In this document: positions 29,424 through 37,588 of the stretch, one piece after another
Layout: each line of letters opens with the position of its first letter
Numbering within the stretch: position 1 is the first letter of the stretch
Source of the DNA: Paracoccaceae bacterium
GTDB lineage: Bacteria > Pseudomonadota > Alphaproteobacteria > Rhodobacterales > Rhodobacteraceae
Assembly: GCA_902631295.1 (NCBI GenBank)
Contig: CACOXV010000004.1
Coordinates: 1 to 64,000 of the forward strand
DNA: 64,000 nt
Direction of reading: 5' to 3'
Translations under genes and position numbers: made by a program
The notes under the pieces: generated by a model
Told to the model about the DNA's origin: nothing
The model's input: the letters and a program-made list of their open reading frames with translations, nothing else
Databases searched by the model: none

Positions 29424-30342
29424 TTCTAATACCCTGAGTATTCTTTTCAAATTTTAGTTTTCTGTAACACACAAAGATCAGGGCAAGAAGTGAGGCTAAG
29501 TAAGGCATCATTTCCGTAAATTGTTGAGGCCATCCAAAACCTTGAACTCTCAGTGAAGCACCATCGACCGTTCCAAATAGAAATACAAGTCCAAGCAATG
29601 GAAGTGCGCGTCCTCCAGTTACAAGCACAATTACAACAGCAATCCATCCTCTTCCAGCAGACATGTTCTCCACAAACAAACCAACGTTTGAGATTGATAA
29701 CTGGGCACCGCCTAACCCACAAAGTGCTCCGCATAGAATTAGAGAAATAAATTGAATTTTTTTTGAACTGACGCCACCAGCCTCTAATGCTTGTTTGTTT
29801 TCTCCTGCGGCACGCAACCATATTCCCAGCTGGTGATATTTGAAAAAGAAGTGTGCAAAAATTACTATGGCTAAAGAAAAGTAGAATAATAATGATTGAC
29901 CACTGAAAAATGATCCCAAAAAGGGGATATTTTCGATTATAGGAATATCTAAAAGACTAACCTTTCGGATCTGGTCACTTTGAAATACTCCGCTAACATC
30001 AAAAATTGCACGCAGTAGATAGGTACTTAAACCTAAAGAAATCAAATTTATTGCTATTGATACGACAATCGGATCGCCGGGACGGCGCAGATGGAATTCG
30101 GCAAATAATAGTGCCATGAAAATGCCACCACATATTGCAGATAAGGTACCCAAGGTTGCAGAGCTTGTGAAGTGACTGCCAAAAACAGCCATAAATGCTC
30201 CCATTAATAGAAAACCTTCGAGCGCGATATTAAAGACGCCGGCACGATGGCAAATAGCGCCTCCTAATGCGGCCAGTAATATTGGTATAGAAATTCTGGC
30301 AACTGAGTCTGCAAATGCGGGATCGAAAATACTTCCTAACAT
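29416..30342 (-). CDS. Nucleoside ABC transporter permease (NupQ/YufQ-like)
   Basis: 308 residues with about eight membrane segments. The N-terminal region IPILLAALGGAICHRAGVFNIALEGFLLMGA is the hallmark of BMP-type nucleoside permeases. The C-terminal half contains GRGWIAVVIVLVTGG. Inner-membrane partner of the permease at 30342. The two genes share a base at the junction (its start codon lies over the preceding stop region), so they are coupled. Its 3' end overlaps the deaminase start, tying transport to catabolism. Confidence 0.9.
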   Translation of the reverse strand: MLGSIFDPAFADSVARISIPILLAALGGAICHRAGVFNIALEGFLLMGAFMAVFGSHFTSSATLGTLSAICGGIFMALLFAEFHLRRPGDPIVVSIAINLISLGLSTYLLRAIFDVSGVFQSDQIRKVSLLDIPIIENIPFLGSFFSGQSLLFYFSLAIVIFAHFFFKYHQLGIWLRAAGENKQALEAGGVSSKKIQFISLILCGALCGLGGAQLSISNVGLFVENMSAGRGWIAVVIVLVTGGRALPLLGLVFLFGTVDGASLRVQGFGWPQQFTEMMPYLASLLALIFVCYRKLKFEKNTQGIRNV

Positions 30343-31370
30343 TATTTTCCACTCCCTATATTTTGGTTAAATGCTGTTGGAACTTTGGACGCCACAAACA
30401 AGATAATCATACCTTGGACTATTATAGCAATTTCTTTGGGAACATCTGCTGTTCGCTCCATTCCCGATGCACCGCTATGTATGGCAGCGAAAAAAAATCC
30501 AGCCGGTAGTACGGCCCAGGGAATAAGGCTGACCATAAGTGCTGCTACTATACCAGTCCATGCGTATAGAGGCTGAACCAGCATTCCATCGGTAAATCGG
30601 TGATGAATACCTAGAACAGCTATAGCTCCAACCAACCCCGCTATCGCGCCTGAAAGGGCTAGCGTTTTTAGACTTATTTTTTTTGTTTTAAGTCCAGATG
30701 CATTTGCAAAGTCTATTGATAAGCCAGTCATTTTTGCTTCATAGCCTCCGACGGTTCGGTAACAATAAATCAGCACTATGCAGAATATAAAAAGGATAAA
30801 TATAAAACCAATATCTAGTCTGGTGCCTGGAAGCAGCGGTAGCCACAAAGATTTTTCAATAAGGTGGGTTTGTGGCATTCCAGAAGCAATGTCTCTTAAG
30901 GGGTGACTTACAAAGTAAGAGGCAATGTACCTAGCAGGATAGTTTAGTAATAATGTTCCTACCAAAATAGGAACGCCCAGCCATAGCTTCATGATGCCAG
31001 CAAGCATCGCCCAAACCCCTGCTGCTATCATGCCAGCTAATAGTACGAGAAAAATACCGGCTGGGCCTCCAAATGGTAAATTGATCGCGACAAAGGCACT
31101 TGCTAAACCACCAATCACTAATTGACCCTCACCTCCAATATTAAAAAGGCCAGCTCGGAAAGCGATTAATGCTGCAATTGCCATTCCTGTTATTAGGGCA
31201 GCTCTTGATATTGTAACGAGGAGATAGGCATATTTTCTGCCTCCAAAGGCCCCTTTAAAAAATGCAGTTATTGACTTAAAAAAATCAGCATCAGCAAGCC
31301 ATATAAGCGATGCAAAAATTATAAGTAATAAAATTGATGCGGCCAATAAAGAGTAAAGTCTTTGTGTCAT
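30342..31370 (-). CDS. Nucleoside ABC transporter permease (NupP/YufP-like)
   Basis: 342 residues, about nine or ten membrane segments starting with LLAASILLLIIFASLIWLA. The permease signature ALIAFRAGLFNIGGEGQLVIGG lies near 64-85, and a later GIHHRFTDGMLVQPLYAWTG loop is characteristic. It is the larger permease of the BMP-type nucleoside importer. It begins 17 bases after the ATPase stop. Confidence 0.9.
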   Translation of the reverse strand: MTQRLYSLLAASILLLIIFASLIWLADADFFKSITAFFKGAFGGRKYAYLLVTISRAALITGMAIAALIAFRAGLFNIGGEGQLVIGGLASAFVAINLPFGGPAGIFLVLLAGMIAAGVWAMLAGIMKLWLGVPILVGTLLLNYPARYIASYFVSHPLRDIASGMPQTHLIEKSLWLPLLPGTRLDIGFIFILFIFCIVLIYCYRTVGGYEAKMTGLSIDFANASGLKTKKISLKTLALSGAIAGLVGAIAVLGIHHRFTDGMLVQPLYAWTGIVAALMVSLIPWAVLPAGFFFAAIHSGASGMERTADVPKEIAIIVQGMIILFVASKVPTAFNQNIGSGK

Positions 31371-31387
31371 TCAATAATCCTTACTCA

Positions 31388-32923
31388 TTATGGCCGCATC
31401 ATTTCTAATTTTTCTGAAAGAGCAGGCTCATTTCGAGACAGCATTAACTCCCCTAGTTTGTTCGCTGTTACCTGGTCCGAATTTAACGACTCAGATAACT
31501 GTCCGTTGGCCATCACATGAATACGGTCCGATAGCCCCATTATTTCCTCGATTTCATTTGAAACTAATAAGATCGCATGGCCCATATCGCGCATTTTTAT
31601 TAATTCTTGATGGATTTTATTGATTGCGCCAATGTCAACGCCCCAAGTCGGGTTCTCGGCAATAACCAATTGTTTTTTTTGTTCCAATTCTCGAGCTACA
31701 ACCAATTTCTGTTTATTACCGCCAGACATTGTTCTTACTTTTGATTTGACGCTGCCAACACGGATGTCGTACTCACTTACTAGTTGTTCAGAAAATTTGA
31801 AAAGATGCTGCAAATTAAAAAAATATCCATTTGAGAATTGTTTATTTCGCATCTGTGAAACACAAGAATTTTCAAGAACACTCGCATCTAAAGCTAGACC
31901 GACGCTCTGACGGTCCTCTGGAATGTAAGAAAGTCCTATTTTACGGCGTGCCGAAACATCTTGATCTGAGATATTTTCATTACTGAGTAGCATATTTCCT
32001 GAGAGAATATTTCGAATTCCAACAATTGCTTCTACTAACGAGCCCTGCCCATTTCCTGAAACTCCAGCTATTCCCACTATTTCTCCGAGGTATACCTTTA
32101 AGGAAATAGGTTTTCCTCCAGTAGCTAGTCCCGGTATAATAACTTTTTGCATCTCAAAACCTATATCTTTTGGATGCATTTGTTTTCGCTTGATAGGCTT
32201 TGGTAGTTTACCTCCAATTATATTTTGCTGAATTTCATTTTTCGAAGTATTTTTTAGTAGCTTACTTGATATAAGATTTCCTGATCTCATCACACTAACT
32301 TTGTCCGCAATCATCATAACTTCATCAATTTTATGAGTGATTAAAATTATGGATTTGCCCGATGCTTTAAAATTTGAAAGCGACTGAAATAACTCTTCTT
32401 TTTCATTAGGAGTTAGAACTGCCGTAGGTTCATCCAAGATTAGAAACTCTGATCTACGATATAATAGTTTAAGAATTTCAACTGCCTGACGTTGCCCAAC
32501 AGAAAGCTCTCCAACTTTCTGTGTTTGATCAATTTGTAAATCATAACTATCAATTAGATTTTGAACAGTTTTAGCTGCGGCAGCAAAATTTACAAAGCCA
32601 AGCTTATTTACTGGCTCTGAACATAAAATTACATTTTCAAGGACTGACATGGTCTCTTGCAGCATGAAATGTTGATGTACCATTCCGATACCAGCTGAAA
32701 TTGCATCTGCTGGGGATTTCCATCTCCTAAGCTGATCGTTTATAAAAATATTGCCTTGGTAATCTGTATTCAGACCAAAGAGCACAGACATAGCTGTGCT
32801 CTTTCCTGCTCCGTTTTCACCAACCAATGCATGAATTTCGCCTGGCGCAAAACTCAATGAAACATTGTTTACAGCACAAAAAGTCCCAAATTTTACGGAA
32901 ATTTCATGCAGCTCTGCTTTCAT
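31388..32923 (-). CDS. Nucleoside ABC transporter ATPase (NupO/YufO-like, duplicated ABC)
   Basis: 511 residues with two ABC domains. The first has Walker A VGENGAGKST (about 34-43), signature LSVGQRQAVEI and Walker B FLILDEPTAVL. The second has the degenerate Walker A GVSGNGQGSLVEAI, signature MSGGNKQKLVVARE and LVIAENPTWGVD in place of the usual Walker B. This asymmetric layout is standard for sugar/nucleoside importers of the CUT2/BMP class. It lies 12 bases after the binding-protein gene stop. Confidence 0.93.
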   Translation of the reverse strand: MKAELHEISVKFGTFCAVNNVSLSFAPGEIHALVGENGAGKSTAMSVLFGLNTDYQGNIFINDQLRRWKSPADAISAGIGMVHQHFMLQETMSVLENVILCSEPVNKLGFVNFAAAAKTVQNLIDSYDLQIDQTQKVGELSVGQRQAVEILKLLYRRSEFLILDEPTAVLTPNEKEELFQSLSNFKASGKSIILITHKIDEVMMIADKVSVMRSGNLISSKLLKNTSKNEIQQNIIGGKLPKPIKRKQMHPKDIGFEMQKVIIPGLATGGKPISLKVYLGEIVGIAGVSGNGQGSLVEAIVGIRNILSGNMLLSNENISDQDVSARRKIGLSYIPEDRQSVGLALDASVLENSCVSQMRNKQFSNGYFFNLQHLFKFSEQLVSEYDIRVGSVKSKVRTMSGGNKQKLVVARELEQKKQLVIAENPTWGVDIGAINKIHQELIKMRDMGHAILLVSNEIEEIMGLSDRIHVMANGQLSESLNSDQVTANKLGELMLSRNEPALSEKLEMMRP

Positions 32924-32935
32924 TTGCCAGCATTC

Positions 32936-33946
32936 TCATTGAGCGAACATTGGGTCAGGTAGCACTAACGACCCATCGATTATCTGATCAGCGATTTCTT
33001 GTATTTTCGCAACTACTTCAGGTTCTTCTGATACCAGGCATTGGCTTGAAGATAAGCGATCCTTGTCAAGCGCCATCACTGACATACCTCCCTCTTTCAA
33101 ACCTACAGCTGAAACCGACGACTTGGCTCCAGACATTATTGCATCAACAGAATTTAGGAGCGCTGCATCTACTCCTTTTAAAGTATTATCGATTACATAT
33201 CCGGGGGCGTTCACGCAACGATTTACGTCAACAGAAAGGACTCTGAAATTTTCTTCCTGCGCCCCTTCAAAAACTCCAAAATCACCACCAGCAGTTGCTG
33301 TGAAAATTATGTCAGCACCAGAAGCATTCATTGCCAAGGCTTGTTCTTTTGCTCTCACCGGGTCACCAAACGGATTATCTCCTCCAACCCATCTTATCTC
33401 TACCTCAACCTTTGAGTTTACTGCTTTAGCACCATCTCGGTAGGCATCTGTATATCTATGTAAAAAGGGAATATCCAGAGCTCCTACAACCCCAATTTTA
33501 TTGGTATTGGTCATCATTCCTGCTGCTACACCTGTGAGATAGCTGGCCTCATATTCCCTAAAAACTGCACAATGAACATTTTCTGGCAGGTCAGATATAC
33601 ATTGATCAACGATCAGAAAGTTAACTTCGGGAGCTGTTGGGGCTAGCTCAGATATGATATCGTTAAATTCAAACCCAAGAACCACAATTAGACTGGCACC
33701 TTCATTTAATGCAGCTTCAACATTTTCTCTTCTGGCAGCGGCAGTAGTACTCTCATATGTTTGTACATCAGCGCCATACTTTTCTGCAGCGGCTTCGATA
33801 CCAATTTTACCCATCTCCAAAAATGCGTTTACTCCAATTGGATCAGGAGAAACATAAACAAAAAAATCATCTCCCGCCTTCAGCATCGCTGAGGATGCAA
33901 TTGTACAGGCAGCAGCTGCCATAAAATTCTTTATAAATTTTGTCAT
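32936..33946 (-). CDS. BMP-family nucleoside-binding protein
   Basis: 336 residues from ATG 33946; GAGGT lies seven bases before it, whereas the in-frame GTG at 33955 would overlap that site. The signal peptide FIKNFMAAAACTIASSAMLKAGDD ends near residue 25 without an obvious lipobox Cys, so it is probably a periplasmic protein. The BMP/PnrA core follows: TTAAARRENVEAALNEGASLIV, NVHCAVFREYEASYLTGVAAGMM, NKIGVVGALDIPFL and ADIIFTATAGGDFGVFEGA. Members bind purine nucleosides. First gene of the nine-gene operon; its promoter region is 33947-34214. Confidence 0.92.
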   Translation of the reverse strand: MTKFIKNFMAAAACTIASSAMLKAGDDFFVYVSPDPIGVNAFLEMGKIGIEAAAEKYGADVQTYESTTAAARRENVEAALNEGASLIVVLGFEFNDIISELAPTAPEVNFLIVDQCISDLPENVHCAVFREYEASYLTGVAAGMMTNTNKIGVVGALDIPFLHRYTDAYRDGAKAVNSKVEVEIRWVGGDNPFGDPVRAKEQALAMNASGADIIFTATAGGDFGVFEGAQEENFRVLSVDVNRCVNAPGYVIDNTLKGVDAALLNSVDAIMSGAKSSVSAVGLKEGGMSVMALDKDRLSSSQCLVSEEPEVVAKIQEIADQIIDGSLVLPDPMFAQ

Positions 33947-34003
33947 TGAAGTCACCTCTATTTCGATTTCTTGTTGTATTATTAAGTTTTTAGTGAAGGG
34001 AAC

Positions 34004-34021
34004 TTTGACCTAAAAGTCAAA
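34004..34021. promoter_or_regulatory. Inverted repeat in the nucleoside-operon promoter region
   Basis: TTTGAC and GTCAAA, separated by six bases, form a perfect 6-6-6 inverted repeat 58 bases before the BMP gene start. On the minus strand it supplies a TTGACT that could act as a -35 element. It is a candidate operator-promoter overlap; no regulator gene is adjacent. Confidence 0.4.
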
Positions 34022-34214
34022 TTTTTTTGCTACAGCAATCATTTATTTTTTGCCGTTTAGCTTTGACGAAGAATTACTCACAACATGCATTATAAATCAG
34101 TTGAAACTTGGGCATAAGAAATACATGATTAGCCATCTATGATACTAAAATCCGACAATTAAGTTTTGTTTAAAATACGGTCATATTGGCTAAAAATTAA
34201 GTAAAGAGGTTTTT

Positions 34215-37200
34215 TTGGAAGCAAAGTTAACAGATTGTTATACAATGAGTGAAGGCAAGGCTCTGATGTCTGGTACTGAGGCTTTGGTAAGATTACTTCT
34301 TGAGCAATCTAGAATTGATCGTTTAAACGGGCTTAAAACTGAAGGGTTGGTAAGTGGTTATCCTGGTTCTCCATTGGGTGGTCTGGATATTGCGTTGGGC
34401 AAAGCAAAAGCTTTTTTGGATGAAGAAAGGATTCATTTCCAACCTGCGGTTAACGAAGAACTTGCTGCGACTGCTTTATGGGGAAGTCAGCATATAGATT
34501 TATATGATAATCCTGATATCCAAGGCGTTTTTTCGATGTGGTATGGTAAGGGGCCGGGTCTGGACAGGGCAATGGATGCGCTTAGGCATGCAAACCAGGG
34601 AGGGGTCGCTCCGCATGGTGGCATGGTTATAGCTGTCGGTGATGATCCAACTGGGAAATCATCTACACTAGCTTATCAATCGGATCAAAATTTTCATTCT
34701 CTCGGTATTCCGTATTTTTTTCCAAAGAATGTTTCGGATATTATTCCCATGGGGTTAGAAGCTTTTGCATTATCTCGTTATTCTGGATGTTGTATTGGTT
34801 TGAAAATCGTTGTTGATGTTGCTGACAGTAATGCTGTCGTAGACATGTCAAAGTTGCGTCCAAGTTTACCAATATTAAAGTCGAATAATCTTGTTCACGT
34901 AACAAAGCATGACCCAGCTGGTTTAAGAGAAAGTAAATTGCATGAAGTAAGATTACCCGCAGTTCATACTTGGTGTAAGCAGAGCGATAATGTAGCACAA
35001 ATTTACTTACCCGTAAAAAAGGGGAAAACGCGACTGGGGATAATTGGTGTGGGAAAAATTGCTAATGAGGTTAATGAAGCATTAGGCATTCTTCTGCCGG
35101 GCAGTGGTGAGAAAAACAAAATAGCATTTACTGCCTTAAATATGCCCTGGCCGCTACCTGAGCAGAAATTATTAGAGATGTTAGCTGTTGTCGACGAAGT
35201 TTTAGTAATTGAGGAAAAACGTTCTTTTGTTGAGGAGCAAGTTGCAAAATTAATTGTAAAACAAGGTCTTAGTATTTTACTTTCAGGAAAAACTACTCCT
35301 GATGGAGTAAATTTATTACCTGCGTTTGGTGAGCTTTCGCTTGGAAGTGTTGTAAATGCTATTGTTTCTCGAGCATCTCAGCATTTAGTATCACTAAATA
35401 CCAAAGAAAAACCTTCAGAATTAAATGGTTTAAGTGAAATACCAACTCGACAACCATATTATTGTGCTGGGTGTCCCCATAACAGCAGCACCAAATTACC
35501 TAACGGTGAAATTGTTGGAATGGGTATCGGTTGTCATTCCATATCTGGATTCATCAACCCTGATACAATTACTAATTTTACTCAAATGGGCGGCGAGGGA
35601 GCATTTTGGATTGGTCGAGCACCATTTTCAGAACGCTCTCATTCTTTTCAGAATATGGGAGATGGAACATACGCCCATTCCGGGTACTTGGGTGTTAGAG
35701 CTGCAGTTGCTTCAGGAGTGAACATTACATTTAAAATGTTAGTTAATGATGCTGTGGCGATGACTGGTGGACAAAGTGCACAAGGTGGGTCAAGCCCCTC
35801 TTTAATGAGTAAACAATTACTAGCGGAAGGGGTTAAAAAAGTGGTAATTGTCTCTGATAACCCAAATGAAATATCTTCAACTGGTTCTTGGCCCGCCGGC
35901 GTAGATTTCTTTCATAGAGATAATATACTTAAAGTTCAGGATGATTTGTCAAACATAAAAGGCGTCACTGCGTTATTACATGTACAAACCTGTGCTACTG
36001 AGCTTCGACGCCGCCGAAAGCGTGAAATTCTACCACAACGGGCGGAGAAGATATATATAAATCCGGCGGTTTGCGAAGGCTGCGGCGATTGTGCAAAAAG
36101 TTCAAATTGTGTTGCTCTCAAACCCAAATTTGATGGGGAGGCAGATAAGCGTGTTATTGATCATTCAGTTTGTAATGATGATTATTCATGCTTGAACGGC
36201 TTCTGCCCAAGTTTTGTTGCAGTAGTTCCAAAAGTTAAAGAGAGACCAGAGATTCAATTACCGGTTTCTAAAATACTTCCCGATCCAGTTGTTATAAATA
36301 AGAAAATTACCAATATTTATTTGGCCGGTATTGGCGGTACGGGTGTGTCTACACTCTCGGCGGTATTAGTGATGGCTGCGCGTCTTGATGGCATATACGC
36401 GCAAGCAGTAAGTCAGACTGGCTTATCGCAAAAAAATGGTGCTGTTACTAGTCAAATCAGAATTTCGAGGTCAGAAAATCTTAGGTTAAGAATGTCGCGA
36501 ATCCCGGATGGTGAGGCTGACTTGTTGTTAGCCTGTGACTCAGTTGTTGGAGTAGCTGATAATTCTCTTAAGGTTTTGAATAAGCGTAAGTCTCAGGCAA
36601 TTATCAATATTGATATTGATCCTGTAGGCGTGGTTGGTTTTGGAAATGGAACAACTGTCTCAGAAAAAACAATATTCTCAAGGCTGCGCAAATTTCTAGA
36701 TGTTAAAAATTGCTCAACCTATAATATACAGAAAATTAGTGAGACTTTGATGGGAAATAAGATCACTGCGAATGTTATGATGCTTGGTATTGCATTACAG
36801 AAGGGTTTGATCCCAATTTCAGTCCGATCAGTAGAAAAGGCATTAACTTTAAATGGCGCGTCGGTCAGTGAAAATTTAAAAGCACTGCAGTGGGGAAGAT
36901 GGCTAGCGCATGATACCCAATATGTTTTGAACGTTTCAGGATATGGTAAAAATCGCTTTTTGGAATACAAACCAGAAGATGTAGAATTAGACTCCTTAAT
37001 AAAAACTTTTTCAGAAAAGTTAACTTCCTATCAAAATAAAAATTATGCGGAACGTTACAAAAAAATTATGGATGCTGTTAAGTCTCAGTTTGGCGATACT
37101 ACTGTTTCTCAAAAAACTGCGAGGGCATTATTTAGGGGAATGGCCATTAAAGATGAATACGAAGTCGCTCGCCTTATGCTTTCTACAACTTTTACGGAAA

Positions 37201-37571
37201 GTCTGATCTCAAAATTTGGGACGGCTCGCCCGTCTGGCTATTATCTAGCGCCGCCTCTTCTGAGTTTTTTGAAAGATGTGAATGGTCTACCTAGAAAAAT
37301 CCGATTTGGATCATGGATGCGTTTCATATTTTTGGCGCTGACCAAATTTAAAGGGTTGCGTGAAACCAGTTTTGATCCATTTTCTTACAGCCAAGAGAGG
37401 AAGTTAGAAGTTAAGTTTAAAAACGCATTAATTACAAAGCTCTCAGATCCAAAAAAACTTAAAGAACATCCTGAGACTTTTGAGGCCCAATTGGACATTG
37501 CCCTGGAAGTAAAAGGATACGGTCACATTAAGCGCAAAAGCCTTGAAACTGCAATTTTAGCGCTTCAATAA
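34215..37571 (+). CDS. Indolepyruvate:ferredoxin oxidoreductase, fused large form
   Basis: 1118 residues. This fused alpha-gamma 2-oxoacid:ferredoxin oxidoreductase decarboxylates aryl- or branched-chain 2-oxo acids to acyl-CoA with thiamine diphosphate and iron-sulfur clusters. The N-terminal domain opens SGTEALVRLLLEQSRIDRLNGL and VSGYPGSPLGGLD. YYCAGCPHNSST is near 415, and the TPP region GIGCHSISGF and GGEGAFWIGRAPF follow. The cluster motif CEGCGDCAKSSNC is near 620 with further Cys in CNDDYSCLNGFCPS. The gamma domain begins IYLAGIGGTGVSTLSAVLV near 700. The start is TTG at 34215 after AGAGGT; the ATG ten codons later would cut the family N-terminus. Convergent with gcvP. Confidence 0.9.
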   Translation: MEAKLTDCYTMSEGKALMSGTEALVRLLLEQSRIDRLNGLKTEGLVSGYPGSPLGGLDIALGKAKAFLDEERIHFQPAVNEELAATALWGSQHIDLYDNPDIQGVFSMWYGKGPGLDRAMDALRHANQGGVAPHGGMVIAVGDDPTGKSSTLAYQSDQNFHSLGIPYFFPKNVSDIIPMGLEAFALSRYSGCCIGLKIVVDVADSNAVVDMSKLRPSLPILKSNNLVHVTKHDPAGLRESKLHEVRLPAVHTWCKQSDNVAQIYLPVKKGKTRLGIIGVGKIANEVNEALGILLPGSGEKNKIAFTALNMPWPLPEQKLLEMLAVVDEVLVIEEKRSFVEEQVAKLIVKQGLSILLSGKTTPDGVNLLPAFGELSLGSVVNAIVSRASQHLVSLNTKEKPSELNGLSEIPTRQPYYCAGCPHNSSTKLPNGEIVGMGIGCHSISGFINPDTITNFTQMGGEGAFWIGRAPFSERSHSFQNMGDGTYAHSGYLGVRAAVASGVNITFKMLVNDAVAMTGGQSAQGGSSPSLMSKQLLAEGVKKVVIVSDNPNEISSTGSWPAGVDFFHRDNILKVQDDLSNIKGVTALLHVQTCATELRRRRKREILPQRAEKIYINPAVCEGCGDCAKSSNCVALKPKFDGEADKRVIDHSVCNDDYSCLNGFCPSFVAVVPKVKERPEIQLPVSKILPDPVVINKKITNIYLAGIGGTGVSTLSAVLVMAARLDGIYAQAVSQTGLSQKNGAVTSQIRISRSENLRLRMSRIPDGEADLLLACDSVVGVADNSLKVLNKRKSQAIINIDIDPVGVVGFGNGTTVSEKTIFSRLRKFLDVKNCSTYNIQKISETLMGNKITANVMMLGIALQKGLIPISVRSVEKALTLNGASVSENLKALQWGRWLAHDTQYVLNVSGYGKNRFLEYKPEDVELDSLIKTFSEKLTSYQNKNYAERYKKIMDAVKSQFGDTTVSQKTARALFRGMAIKDEYEVARLMLSTTFTESLISKFGTARPSGYYLAPPLLSFLKDVNGLPRKIRFGSWMRFIFLALTKFKGLRETSFDPFSYSQERKLEVKFKNALITKLSDPKKLKEHPETFEAQLDIALEVKGYGHIKRKSLETAILALQ

Positions 37572-37588
37572 ATTGTTCTCACGTCTAG

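Noticed and set aside
33063-33443. 126-codon plus-strand ORF opposite the BMP gene
   Set aside because: Antisense shadow; the minus-strand frame encodes a clear BMP-family protein with signal peptide.
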